Assembly: GCF_023284045.1 (NCBI RefSeq)
Contig: NZ_JAKIKQ010000005.1
Coordinates: 62,001 to 126,000, forward strand
DNA length: 64,000 bases
DNA from: Shewanella kaireitica
Lineage (GTDB): Bacteria; Pseudomonadota; Gammaproteobacteria; Enterobacterales; Shewanellaceae
Direction of reading: 5' to 3'
In this document: in pieces, positions 37,362-46,275 of the stretch
How the letters are laid out: each line of letters begins with the position of its first letter
Numbering within the stretch: the stretch's first letter is position 1
Notes under the pieces: model-generated
Databases searched by the model: none
Told to the model about the DNA's origin: nothing
What the model saw: the letters and a program-made list of their open reading frames with translations, nothing else
Made by a program: the position numbers and the translations under genes

Positions 37362-37372
37362 AACAGCGAAGC

Positions 37373-37882
37373 TTATAAAATAGCGCCTAGCCCCTTCATC
37401 AGCAGATCTGAAGTACCAGAGGTGCCATTAGCATCGAGGTAGCCTTTAACGATATCAACCATAGGAGCGGCAAGATCTTTTGAGATCCCTAGCTTTTCGA
37501 AAGCATCATAAACCATCGCTCCGCCTTGTAATGATTCACCGAACCCGCCAGCTTTGGACAGTAGGCCAGACATACCTGAATCGTCGTCTAGGGCTGGCAC
37601 TGCACCGAGTAAGCCGTCAATTCCAGGGATAGAGTCTGAAATAGCGCTAAAGTCGCTGCTACCCAAAGAAGACTGTGCTAATGATAACAAGCTACCTAAA
37701 CCACCTTCTGCTTGATCTTGGCTCAACCCCAATTGTGACATGACACTACCCACTAAATCGCTTGATTCTGATGGCTTAGATATAGCGTTGGTCACTTCTG
37801 TTAGCGAGTCTAACCCGTGAGCGGTAGCCTGAGTCGAGACAAGGCTAAGCATGGCTAGAAAAGTCGCGGTCAATAATTTCAT
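37373..37882 (-). CDS. DUF2780 exported protein (VcgC/VcgE-like)
   Basis: About 169 residues from ATG 37882 (AAGG 9 bases upstream; ATG 37891 is too close to that site). A signal peptide ending at about ATAHG is followed by a Gly/Ser/Leu-rich chain with LGLSQDQAEGGLGSLLSLAQ and VYDAFEKLGISKDLAAPMVD. This pattern is the DUF2780 family, whose role is unknown. No cysteines. Confidence 0.75.
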   Translation of the reverse strand: MKLLTATFLAMLSLVSTQATAHGLDSLTEVTNAISKPSESSDLVGSVMSQLGLSQDQAEGGLGSLLSLAQSSLGSSDFSAISDSIPGIDGLLGAVPALDDDSGMSGLLSKAGGFGESLQGGAMVYDAFEKLGISKDLAAPMVDIVKGYLDANGTSGTSDLLMKGLGAIL

Positions 37883-38067
37883 GAGAGTCATCCTTTTAAG
37901 GTTTATCTGTTGCAGTTTTCATTAGTTTAACGGGTTTAACAGTTCGTTTGCAGTTTTTTTACTTTTCAGAAATAGTAAATACGTGATTTGAACTGTGCAT
38001 TAATTACCAAATTTGGGTATCCTTAGCCTTAATTCGTGTTATTCAATTTCAATGTTTGGAATACCCT

Positions 38068-38796
38068 ATGTCATTATCTGCCATCTTGACTCAAGCTTTT
38101 AATTTTTTCCGTAATAATATTAGTCAATTAGCTACATTACTGGTGCCTGTATTGTTTATCCAAGTGGGTATACAGTTATGGTTGAGCCTAGAAATTAACG
38201 CTGCTGATCTTGAAAATCCGCAGTTTGGCACTAGTCATATGGTCGCTATGATGGTGTTGTTGTTGGTTTTTTCCTTTCTTATCGCCGCTCTGACACTGTT
38301 TTTAGAGATCCGCTCGCAAGGACACAGTCCGAGTAATGCTATGATCTTAAAAACCAGCTTGAATTTTGTACCGACTCTTTTGTTGGCTGGCGTGTTGTCT
38401 GGCTTAGCGGTTGTGGGGCCATTTATTGTATTACTAGCGATTAACCCAATGCTTGGTATTATCGGCTTAGTATTAAGTATTTATCTATTTGCTCGACTCG
38501 CATTTGTTAATTTTATGGTGGTTGTAGAGCGGTTAACCCCGTTGGAAGCTATTAAACGTAGTTTCTCTTTTAGTGGACCAATCACGCTGAAAACCATCAC
38601 GGTATTATTAATCTATATCCCTATCTCACTTGCTGGTGGCGTATTGGCACTTGTAACACAGCTGGGCGGCGTGCCGTTACAGCTTGTTGGTGAAGTCGTT
38701 GTGGCATTCTTCGGCCTATTTGTGAACGTAGCACTGTTCCGTTTGTACATGGTTGCGCGTGACGACTCTGATGTGCAGGGTAATTTAGAGCAGTAA
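38068..38796 (+). CDS. YciC-like (UPF0259) inner-membrane protein
   Basis: 242 residues from ATG 38068; a TTG at 38056 is an alternative. Six hydrophobic segments are visible, with an amphipathic start (ILTQAFNFFRNN). The conserved ERLTPLEAIKRSFSF loop between helices 4 and 5 is characteristic of YciC. Function unknown. The following hairpin (38817-38854) closes the unit. Confidence 0.75.
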   Translation: MSLSAILTQAFNFFRNNISQLATLLVPVLFIQVGIQLWLSLEINAADLENPQFGTSHMVAMMVLLLVFSFLIAALTLFLEIRSQGHSPSNAMILKTSLNFVPTLLLAGVLSGLAVVGPFIVLLAINPMLGIIGLVLSIYLFARLAFVNFMVVVERLTPLEAIKRSFSFSGPITLKTITVLLIYIPISLAGGVLALVTQLGGVPLQLVGEVVVAFFGLFVNVALFRLYMVARDDSDVQGNLEQ

Positions 38797-38816
38797 TCAC
38801 GATTATTGCTTATCAG

Positions 38817-38854
38817 CTCTATCACGAGTACTGAATAAAATGCTCGTGATAGAG
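38817..38854 (+). terminator. Hairpin after the YciC-like gene
   Basis: A perfect 12-bp inverted repeat CTCTATCACGAG / CTCGTGATAGAG has a 14-base loop and is followed only by TTTCAA. It is probably a terminator with a weak U-tract. Confidence 0.6.
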
Positions 38855-38901
38855 TTTCAACATATCACTGTGTGGCGCAGTTAGCGGCGTAGGAGCGTAT
38901 C

Positions 38902-40311
38902 TTGTTAAACGATATAGAATTCGTTAATCAGTTTTCGGCAGAGCTGGGGCAAGACTACCGTAAAGCCAAAAGTTTTGTTACTGATGTTCCTACTCAGGCG
39001 TTACTGCACGTAAGAAGCTTTAGTCATAAACTAACCAGTTTGCTGGCCGAGAAACGTTCAATTCATTTTGACAGCCCCAACCTCTATGACCGCATTGAGC
39101 TACTGAATCAACGTAGATTAATCGATGTAAAAACTACTCGAGCACTGCATAAATTACGCACAGACGGTAACCGTGGTGCGCATCCTGAAAAATATCATCT
39201 AACGCCAGAGCAATTACAGCAGCTTAGTCAACGAGCGATTAAGAACCTGTTGCAGCTCGTGGACACCTTATTTAAGCAAGTCACTGGCAATGCCACTCCT
39301 GAATATTACTTTGAAGAGTTTGACGCCTTAGCAGGTAGAGATCTGTGTTACCGCGCAGTGATGGAGCGAGATGCCGAGTCACAATATTTGGTGGGGATGT
39401 CACTTAAGACGCGAGCATTAATGCAAAGAGAGCAAGAACTTGCTTTGCAAGAGCGTAGTGAGGATAGCGTAAAGGAGCGCTCGACCGCATCTTTTAAGCA
39501 AGCGAGTTACTGGTTCTCTCAGGCTGCGGAGCATGATATCAATGCACTCTTTGAACACGGCGTGGCGCTGATCCATGGCTACAGTGGTGAGTTTGATATT
39601 ATTGCAGGCGAGCAAGCAATCGCCAAAGCGGCGGCTGCAGGCGTTGCCAATGCGATGGCGCTACTCGGTTACTTCTACTTAGTAGGAAGTCAACATTTTA
39701 CCGCTGATATAGAGCTTGCAGAGCGGTATTTAAGCCAAGCAGCAAAGCTTGAGCAGTCAGAAGCGATGGCTAATTTAGGGGTACTCTACTATCAAAAATC
39801 AGATTTGCAGTGTGCTTATAAATATATCAGCCGCGCGGCAAAAGCAGGTTTTCCACACGCACAGTTTCATCTCGCACTGATGTTAGCGCGTGGCGAAGGT
39901 TGTGACGTGGATGCAATCAAAAGTGAGTACTGGTTAGCGGAAGCCGCTGAGCAAGGGCAGGTAGATGCTATGCTTTCTAGAGCTCAGACTATGCTGCATG
40001 ACGATACAGGCCTTATAGAGGATTACACTCAAGCTGAAGCCTATTTACGTGAAGTCATAAAGTACGGTCATAGTGTGCCAGCTATGATAGAGTTAAGTAT
40101 TGCATTAGCCGATGGTGTGCTTGGTCGCATCGATGTGGTTGCTTCAGCCTCTTTGCTTAAGCTTGCTAAAGAGCATGCGAATGAAGAAGAGCTAGCGGTT
40201 ATTGAACCTCTTTGGGCATCGCTAGAACAGCAAGTGTTATCTGTGATGCAGATGACAAGTTCACCACAAGAGAAAGAGGCATTAGTAAAAGCTGCTGAAT
40301 TACTGAGTTAA
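38902..40311 (+). CDS. DUF4145-type domain plus Sel1 repeats
   Basis: 469 residues. The N-terminal about 130 residues (LLHVRSFSHKLTSLLAEK ... LRTDGNRGAHPEKY) resemble the DUF4145 helical domain. From about 195 onward there are Sel1-like repeats (AAGVANAMALLGYFYLVGSQ; AAKAGFPHAQFHLALMLARG; AAEQGQVDAMLSRAQTML). No signal peptide, so probably cytoplasmic. The start is TTG 38902, chosen because a strong AGGAG lies 6 bases upstream (38891-38895). DUF4145 occurs in restriction and anti-phage proteins, but no partner is present here. The role is unknown; probably protein-protein contacts. Confidence 0.75.
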   Translation: MLNDIEFVNQFSAELGQDYRKAKSFVTDVPTQALLHVRSFSHKLTSLLAEKRSIHFDSPNLYDRIELLNQRRLIDVKTTRALHKLRTDGNRGAHPEKYHLTPEQLQQLSQRAIKNLLQLVDTLFKQVTGNATPEYYFEEFDALAGRDLCYRAVMERDAESQYLVGMSLKTRALMQREQELALQERSEDSVKERSTASFKQASYWFSQAAEHDINALFEHGVALIHGYSGEFDIIAGEQAIAKAAAAGVANAMALLGYFYLVGSQHFTADIELAERYLSQAAKLEQSEAMANLGVLYYQKSDLQCAYKYISRAAKAGFPHAQFHLALMLARGEGCDVDAIKSEYWLAEAAEQGQVDAMLSRAQTMLHDDTGLIEDYTQAEAYLREVIKYGHSVPAMIELSIALADGVLGRIDVVASASLLKLAKEHANEEELAVIEPLWASLEQQVLSVMQMTSSPQEKEALVKAAELLS

Positions 40312-40644
40312 GTCATAAAAAATACTGGCTTTAAATTGATTAATGACTAGATGCAATCTGCCAGAATGAGCTCGATTCGTGAGGCTAATTCTATTCACGT
40401 ATCCAATTTTATAGTGGCATATCGATCAATCTAAACGGGATTACTTTTCTACAACACCTTCTATGAAAAGCATAAAGCTTGGCAAAGAAATTTTATTTGT
40501 TTTTATGTTCTGCAATTATATCATTAACAGGTAATCCAGCTGTAAATTATAAAATACAATATTCAGTTTATTGTTTACTAATTTAACTTGTATACATTAT
40601 GCAATATGTGTACCTTAGCTTCAAATAAAATATTGGAGCGCTAT
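40312..40644. other. Intergenic region before the DUF885 gene
   Basis: 333 AT-rich bases with no convincing gene. An in-frame upstream extension of the DUF885 gene from 40588 is open, but it lacks a ribosome site and is rich in Cys and Met unlike the family. No clear terminator was seen for the Sel1 gene. Confidence 0.5.
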
Positions 40645-41928
40645 ATGTCCTACTCTGCAGCAAATGAAGTGAAGTCAATTCCGACCTCTCAAATATCCTT
40701 GAAAAGTCTAAACACTGAGCTGAATCATTTTGCAGAGCGCTATGTTCGATTGGTGCTGGCTGTAGGGCAACATGATGACCTTTATATAGACGCCTATTTT
40801 GGCCCAAGCGCTTGGAAGGAAGAAGCTTACTGGCAGCCGATGACAGCACTTAGATCGCAGTTTGAAGAAGGTAGTCAGTTACTTAATGTGTTGGGCGCCA
40901 AAAAGTTTAATGCAGAGTTACAAGCACGTTATAACTTTTTAGAAAAGCAATGGTCATCTATTGGAGCTTATTTAGATTTGTTGGAAGGCAAGCCGCTGAG
41001 TTTTGATGAAGAAGCCGCAAGGTTATATGACTCCGCTGTCGCTGATTTCCAGCTAGATGAACTAAAGGCAATACACCTTGAACTTGAACAACTATTACCT
41101 GGGGTTGGTAGTCTACAGAGCCGTTTTACTTTATTTAAAGATAGTTACATTGTACCTAAAGATAAGGTTGCAGCTGTCTTCAGTGCTGCGGTTGACAAGG
41201 CGCGTGAGTTAACTAAGTTGCAGTTCACACTACCAGAAAGCGAGAGCTGTGAAATAGAGTATGTGAATGACAAAGTCTGGACCGCCTACAACTGGTTTAA
41301 AGGCGATTACCATAGTCTTATTCAACTCAATCAAGATCAGCCGCTGACAATCGATCGCTACCTAGAGCTTGCCACTCACGAAGGCTACCCTGGACATCAT
41401 GTGTTTAATGCTTTGCAAGAGCAGCTGCTAGTAAAAGGAAAAGCTTGGTTAGAGTATTCTGTTTACCCGCTATTTAGCCCCATTTCATTCTTAGCTGAAG
41501 GCAGTGCTAATTATGCGCTCCGCATACTGATGACTGCCGACGAAATCGTTGATTTTGAACGTGATGTATTAATGCCTTTAGCTGGGCTTGATGCGGATAT
41601 GGCGTTATTTCATAAAGTTTTTGCGTGTATCAAGCGGCTGGGATACTTTGAAAACCATGTTAGCAAGCTACTGACGGATAAAAAAATTGATCAGCAAGAG
41701 GCGATACGTCTATTGGTTGACGATGCGCTTTATACCCATTCGCGAGCTGAGCAACGTATGCGCTTCTTTGACTGCAATCGTTCTTACATTATTAATTATA
41801 GTGTCGGTGAAGACGCCGTAGCAGATTGGGTTGAATTTGAATCTGATAGTAAAACGGTGCATTGGCAGCGTTTTGAGGCCTTGCTATCAAGACCCCGTAG
41901 TGCATCTGCAATGAAGGTTACTCGTTAG
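40645..41928 (+). CDS. DUF885-like putative metalloprotein (short form)
   Basis: 427 residues from ATG 40645, with GGAG 6 bases upstream; an ATG at 40588 would add 19 unlikely residues. The key motif THEGYPGHH matches the HExxPGHH-like metal site of the DUF885 family. FLAEGSANYA follows about 40 residues later and supplies the second acidic site. Typical DUF885 proteins are 550-600 residues and exported; this one is shorter and lacks a signal peptide. Its activity is unknown; a peptidase is inferred. Its end overlaps the convergent 41918-42256 gene by 11 bases. Confidence 0.75.
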   Translation: MSYSAANEVKSIPTSQISLKSLNTELNHFAERYVRLVLAVGQHDDLYIDAYFGPSAWKEEAYWQPMTALRSQFEEGSQLLNVLGAKKFNAELQARYNFLEKQWSSIGAYLDLLEGKPLSFDEEAARLYDSAVADFQLDELKAIHLELEQLLPGVGSLQSRFTLFKDSYIVPKDKVAAVFSAAVDKARELTKLQFTLPESESCEIEYVNDKVWTAYNWFKGDYHSLIQLNQDQPLTIDRYLELATHEGYPGHHVFNALQEQLLVKGKAWLEYSVYPLFSPISFLAEGSANYALRILMTADEIVDFERDVLMPLAGLDADMALFHKVFACIKRLGYFENHVSKLLTDKKIDQQEAIRLLVDDALYTHSRAEQRMRFFDCNRSYIINYSVGEDAVADWVEFESDSKTVHWQRFEALLSRPRSASAMKVTR

Positions 41929-42256
41929 GATTGTGCTCGAAAGTGCGTCCCGTTCTTGCTGATTGAGATGGACTGTCCTTAAAAACAGTATTGCTGAAAG
42001 CATCAGTTTGCTGATCGCTTTCTCTTTGGAATGTTTGTCCTGCTTGTTGTTTCTGGAAACGTGCTAGCTGACGCTTTAGATAAACGCGACCAAATAGGCT
42101 TAGTGTTATAAAGGTGATAGCGCCAAAAAGTAGCAGGAAAGGCAGCGCAACTAAGGCTAGAGTCATAAAGGCTAAACCGATGACGAATGCTAACCAGCCG
42201 CGAGAGCCAGAAAATCGATTTTGCATTGAACTGCTTTGAAACTGGTTGTAAATCAT
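41918..42256 (-). CDS. Small two-helix membrane protein
   Basis: 112 residues with GGAG 5 bases before the ATG. One long or two short hydrophobic segments (WLAFVIGLAFMTLALVALPF and LLLFGAITFITLSLF, about residues 21-55) are followed by a basic stretch (RVYLKRQLARFQKQQ) and a polar, disordered tail. No family is recognised. The 3' end overlaps the convergent DUF885 gene by 11 bases. Confidence 0.65.
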   Translation of the reverse strand: MIYNQFQSSSMQNRFSGSRGWLAFVIGLAFMTLALVALPFLLLFGAITFITLSLFGRVYLKRQLARFQKQQAGQTFQRESDQQTDAFSNTVFKDSPSQSARTGRTFEHNPNE

Positions 42257-42554
42257 ATCTTCTCCATAATGTCTTAGTTGTTAGCTTACACCATAAAGAT
42301 GAATACTTACTGAATGAATAAACTAACGACTTTCATATTGCCGATAAACTAAGCAGATTTCACGTTAATAAAGGTTAATCTTGATTAGGAGCTATTGATC
42401 TTTCGAGTTAGTTCTTTAACCCTAAATCCGCGCTTCTTGGCTTTTTTTACTGCGTTGAAGATTCTTTGTGGAGCATGACTAAACCGCACAGCCTACGCGT
42501 TGTTACGATATTTAAAAAGGCGGCCAAAAATAACCGTGAGAGATCAACTGCTTC
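42257..42554. other. Non-coding stretch before the MITE-like element
   Basis: About 300 bases without a convincing gene. The part from about 42410 to 42554 has a mixed GC-rich and T-rich composition unlike the rest of the gap, and may be the remnant of a second intergenic element. No frame supports coding. Confidence 0.4.
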
Positions 42555-42881
42555 TATACCCATCTCACCTGAAAATGCTCGTTTCAGAGGTGTTGTGCTA
42601 GTTCAATTCTAGGCGCGTTAACGTGGAAATGGTTATTCCCTTTTAAGTTGCCGCAACAACGAAGTGGGCTTGCACAACCCCTTCTTCGATGGGCGTTTCT
42701 TATATAAAAAGCATGGGCTTTACTCTGTGTTATTGATTTTACCAAGGGAGCGACCATTCGCTGCAATCAATGCCTCGCCTACATGGATGTAGGTGCTTAG
42801 GTTCAGCATGGAGCAATGAACCTGTGACTAAAGCCCATTAAACTCCCACTGAATCCTGCATTTTCAGGTCGGATGGGTATA
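42555..42881. mobile_element. MITE-like element with 24-bp terminal inverted repeats
   Basis: The left end 42555-42578 (starting TATACCCATC) and the right end 42858-42881 (ending GATGGGTATA) are inverted copies that match at 22 of 24 positions. The element is 327 bp and has no transposase. A 60-codon minus-strand frame inside (42584-42766) looks like the spurious proteins often annotated in such repeats. A TA target site is possible because the ends are TATA. It lies between a small membrane-protein gene and a LysR gene. Confidence 0.65.
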
Positions 42882-42892
42882 ACTTCCGCAAA

Positions 42893-43864
42893 TTATTTTA
42901 GGTCTGGGGAGCTAAAAGCTGCCGAAACACTCCGACAAATTACGTTCTTAACCCATTGGTGTCCTGGGTCATCATCATTTCTCTGATGCCATAACAACAC
43001 ATAAGCAAGTGGCATGAAATCAAAGGGAAGCGGCAGTTCTGCCAGCGGGTATAGCTTTTGGGCATGTTTAGCAAAGCTTGCTGGGAGAGTGAATATAAGA
43101 TCACTATGGGCGCAAATACTAGCTGCACCATAAAAATCAGGCACTGTAGTGCTGATACGACGATGATGCCCTAAATCGGCTAAGTGATAATCTAGTGCCC
43201 ACCAGTCGTTCCCTTCGCAGCGCACTTGCACGTGTGCCATCTCTAGGTAGATCTCTCGATCCCAATGACCAGCGGCTATTGCACTTAGCAATGGATGGTC
43301 TTTTCGAACAAGACAAACTTGTTCGTCGGTGAAGAGTGTTTGATGCGCTATTCCGTCTGGTAGCCTGTCTACCTGAAAAGCTGATTGTGGATGCAGATCT
43401 CGTCCAGATATGCCGAAATCTATCTGCCCTTGTTGGATTGCTAGTGTCGAATTTTCGGTCCAAACATAACTATCGAGCTTAAGGTTGGGGGCTTTAGTCA
43501 GTAGCGGGCCAATAAAATAGGGAATGAGTGTTTCATATGCACTTTCAACCATAGCAAATGAGAATTGCCTGGTACTGCTAGCGGGTTCAAAACTAGGCGG
43601 CAAAGTCAGTTGATACAAGCTCTGTAGGCTTTGTGGCAGCATTTTTCCTAGCTGCACGGCGTGAGCGGTTGGCTTCAGACCATGAGCTGTACGCAGGAAA
43701 AGAGGATCGCCTAAGGTTTCGCGCAGTCTGTTGAGGCTTTTGCTCAATGCAGACTGACTGACATGTAAACGGTTGGCTGCTCGGGTAACACTTTTTTCTT
43801 CAAGCAGTATTTGCAGTATCACCAATAGGTTTAAATCGATTCGAGCCAAATTCTCTAATTTCAC
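42893..43864 (-). CDS. LysR-family transcriptional regulator
   Basis: 323 residues. The N-terminal helix-turn-helix is clear (LARIDLNLLVILQILLEEKS, then VTRAANRLHVSQSALSKSLN and RLRETLGDPLFLRTAHGLKP). A periplasmic-binding-like effector domain follows. The LxxIDLNLLxxL start resembles the NodD/LeuO-like branch. It is divergent from an MFS drug-efflux gene with an 88-97 base promoter gap, so it probably controls that gene. Its 3' end lies 12 bases from the MITE-like element. Confidence 0.92.
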   Translation of the reverse strand: MKLENLARIDLNLLVILQILLEEKSVTRAANRLHVSQSALSKSLNRLRETLGDPLFLRTAHGLKPTAHAVQLGKMLPQSLQSLYQLTLPPSFEPASSTRQFSFAMVESAYETLIPYFIGPLLTKAPNLKLDSYVWTENSTLAIQQGQIDFGISGRDLHPQSAFQVDRLPDGIAHQTLFTDEQVCLVRKDHPLLSAIAAGHWDREIYLEMAHVQVRCEGNDWWALDYHLADLGHHRRISTTVPDFYGAASICAHSDLIFTLPASFAKHAQKLYPLAELPLPFDFMPLAYVLLWHQRNDDDPGHQWVKNVICRSVSAAFSSPDLK

Positions 43865-43961
43865 TAGATATTCCTCAATGGAAATTCATTATGGAAATAA
43901 TATCATTTCTGTTCATACCATAGTTTGATTAATATAGTCATGTTTCCTATATTTGAGAAAG

Positions 43962-45167
43962 ATGATGCGTCGTAACCTATTACCTATTTTAATGTCGATG
44001 GTGGTTCTTAGTCCTTTGGCTATCGATATTTACCTTCCTTCCATGCCTGCCATGGCGGCAGATTTTTCAGTTTCTGCTAGCCAAATCCAGTCGACTTTGG
44101 TGTTGTTTCTATTTGCCATGGGTACAGGGCAATTATTGATCGGTCCTTTAGCCGATAGATATGGTAGAAGACCTGTCGCTTTAGGCGGTATTATTCTTTA
44201 TGCCGCAAGTAGCATGTTGGCAGCCGTCGCTGTTGAGTTTGAATGGCTGCAGTTTGCTCGCGTATTACAAGGCTTGGCTGCTTGCTCGACCTCTATCGTA
44301 GTCTTTAGTGCGGTGCGTGATTGCTTTTCTCCAAAAGAGGGAGCTCGTTACTACAGCTACCTTAACGGCATGATCTGTGTGATTCCAGCGTTAGCACCAA
44401 CGCTTGGTGGTTTGTTGGCCTTGCAGTTTGGTTGGCGCTCGACCTTTGTCTTTATGACGCTGTACGCAATTCTTATCCTAGTTTTTGTCGGCTATCGTCT
44501 GCCTGAAACTCGTCCTAAAAATACCGTCAGTTCGGGCCCACTATATCGCTGGGACCGTTATAAACCTGTGATAGTTGAAACACACTTTTTATTCTATGCC
44601 TTTGCTTGTATGGCAGGGATGGCGGCCATTTTAAGCTACGTCTCTTATGCCCCTGTTTGGTTAATAGATCGCCTTGGCGTGTCAGAGTTGACCTTTAGTG
44701 GCCTATTCGGCCTTAACGCTGCGGTTAATATCGTTGCTTGTTTTGCGGCTCCAGTGGTGATTAAAAAGCTAGGTAATCGTCCGACGGTGATACTCGCACT
44801 GGCCTTTATGCTGGTTGCTGCGGCTACCGAAGTGTTGGTACAGATATTCGGCCCTCAAACGGGGTTAGCAGCGGCATTTAGCTTTATGTTGCCAATGATG
44901 TTGCTCTGTATTGGCTTTGCGCTGTTATTAGGGCCTGCTACAAGTATGGCGTTATCTGCCTTTGGTGAAAGAGCGGGCACTGCAACTGCGATGTTAGGTT
45001 TCATTCAGATGAGTGGTGCATCATTACTGACAGGCTTAGTGCAACAAACCAGTATTCCAGCGCCTTATGCTGTGGCTTTAGTTATGGGCGGATTAGCGAT
45101 CATCTTGCTCTCTATGATGGCAATGTCCCGTTTTGACCATTGGCATCAAGAGCAACATGCTTATTAA
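43962..45167 (+). CDS. Bcr/CflA-family multidrug efflux MFS transporter
   Basis: About 401 residues from ATG 43962 (a second ATG follows directly; a TTG at 43953 is unlikely) with 12 hydrophobic segments. The N-terminus has SPLAIDIYLPSMPAMAADF, the hallmark of the Bcr/CflA group. The MFS loop motif GPLADRYGRRPVALGG is present. The substrate is unknown. It is divergent from the LysR gene and closed by a strong terminator. Confidence 0.9.
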   Translation: MMRRNLLPILMSMVVLSPLAIDIYLPSMPAMAADFSVSASQIQSTLVLFLFAMGTGQLLIGPLADRYGRRPVALGGIILYAASSMLAAVAVEFEWLQFARVLQGLAACSTSIVVFSAVRDCFSPKEGARYYSYLNGMICVIPALAPTLGGLLALQFGWRSTFVFMTLYAILILVFVGYRLPETRPKNTVSSGPLYRWDRYKPVIVETHFLFYAFACMAGMAAILSYVSYAPVWLIDRLGVSELTFSGLFGLNAAVNIVACFAAPVVIKKLGNRPTVILALAFMLVAAATEVLVQIFGPQTGLAAAFSFMLPMMLLCIGFALLLGPATSMALSAFGERAGTATAMLGFIQMSGASLLTGLVQQTSIPAPYAVALVMGGLAIILLSMMAMSRFDHWHQEQHAY

Positions 45168-45224
45168 GCAACTGATGAAATTACAGTTAGCTCTGTTTTA
45201 CGGCTAACGATGAAACACCCTTTG

Positions 45225-45260
45225 ACCTGTATAGAGCAACCATCTATGCAGGTTTTTTTT
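45225..45260 (+). terminator. Rho-independent terminator after the MFS gene
   Basis: ACCTGTATAGA (45225-45235) pairs with TCTATGCAGGT (45243-45253) with one G-T wobble and a 7-base loop, followed by seven T. Confidence 0.88.
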
Positions 45261-45342
45261 GCGTGAAGCTTAATGATAGAACATAGCGAATTGGTATAAA
45301 CTAAGCACTACCAAGTTAGCGCAATGAAAAAGGTTTACACTT

Positions 45343-45945
45343 TTGTCTCGTCCAGATTGTCCGACATGCCATTACCCATTGAAAGCATGCTTGTGTGCCA
45401 GTATTAGAAAAATGCAGGTAAAAACTGAGTTGATCGTGTTGCAAGATCCTAGTGAAGTTGGACATGCCAAAAATAGCGTGCGTTTAATGGAGCTTGTCAT
45501 TCCCGAAACACAGGTATTTGTAGGTGAAACGGCGGAGGATTTTTCTGCATTAAGGCTATATTTAGCTGAGTCTGGAAAGCAGGTCTATTTAGTTTATCCA
45601 TCAGAAAGCAGTGAATTGGCGAATAGCGCCTCAGTGGGTGAAGAGGTGATTCTTTTGCTATTAGATGGTACTTGGAGAAAAGCTTACAAATTGTTGAAGC
45701 TTAACCCGTGGTTAGCGGACTTTCCTGCTCTACACCTTGATCTAGAGTCAGCCTCTAATTACACCATCCGCAAAGCAAGCCGCAGTGACAGTTTATCAAC
45801 TCTAGAGGCTAGTGCGATGATGTTGAAAGTGATTACTCCGTTGCAAGATGTGACTCCACTGACTGATGCCTTAGCTGCATTAGTCGAGCAAAGGTTGGCG
45901 TCAATGCCTGCAGATGTGAGAGCGCGATATAGAGATAATAAATAG
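45343..45945 (+). CDS. DTW-domain tRNA-uridine aminocarboxypropyltransferase (TapT-like)
   Basis: 200 residues. DTW-domain enzymes transfer the aminocarboxypropyl group of SAM to tRNA uridines (acp3U47 in E. coli TapT/YfiP). Seen: an N-terminal zinc cluster CPTCHYPLKACLC, QDPSEVGHAKNSVRL, and LLLDGTWRKAYKL, the DTW-type motif with G replacing D's neighbour. YTIRKASRSDSLSTLEA near the C-terminus is also conserved. The start is TTG 45343: the zinc cluster requires a start here, no ATG is available before it, and AAGG lies about 9 bases upstream. Confidence 0.85.
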   Translation: MSRPDCPTCHYPLKACLCASIRKMQVKTELIVLQDPSEVGHAKNSVRLMELVIPETQVFVGETAEDFSALRLYLAESGKQVYLVYPSESSELANSASVGEEVILLLLDGTWRKAYKLLKLNPWLADFPALHLDLESASNYTIRKASRSDSLSTLEASAMMLKVITPLQDVTPLTDALAALVEQRLASMPADVRARYRDNK

Positions 45946-46275
45946 AAGTAGAATTTGTGAATCAGGTCATCTAATACTCAGTAAAACCCAATTTAGGTCA
46001 CGCTAATCCAGTGAAATATAGGGTTTAATAGTCATGTAAGCTATTTTAGCTAACGTTAGTGGCTGCCTCATTCACAGCTTTTGCAGGGGGCGACACTGAA
46101 TTTATTCAGGTGATTGATGCAGCCATCTTTCAATGTGTTTTATTTCATTACGACTAGGATGCCTTACAAGCTTTCGCTTAGCCTGCTAAGCAGTATCGCT
46201 CAATTATTGTAATAAAGTAATTATTCCTTACGGTAAATAATAGAACAAAAACTAAGCTCGAAAGAGCAACAACCC
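45946..46275. other. Intergenic region between convergent genes
   Basis: 330 bases with no convincing gene. No strong terminator was recognised for either flanking gene; only a weak GCTC-GAAA-GAGC hairpin lies close to the stop of the GGDEF-EAL gene. Confidence 0.5.

Noticed and set aside
40588..40644. 19-residue N-terminal extension of the DUF885 protein
   Set aside because: No ribosome site precedes ATG 40588 and the residues are unlike the family, while ATG 40645 has GGAG at 6-base spacing.
42584..42766. 60-codon minus-strand frame inside the MITE-like element
   Set aside because: It lies fully between the inverted ends, has no ribosome site I can support, and has the biased Arg/Cys/His composition of spurious repeat-derived ORFs.
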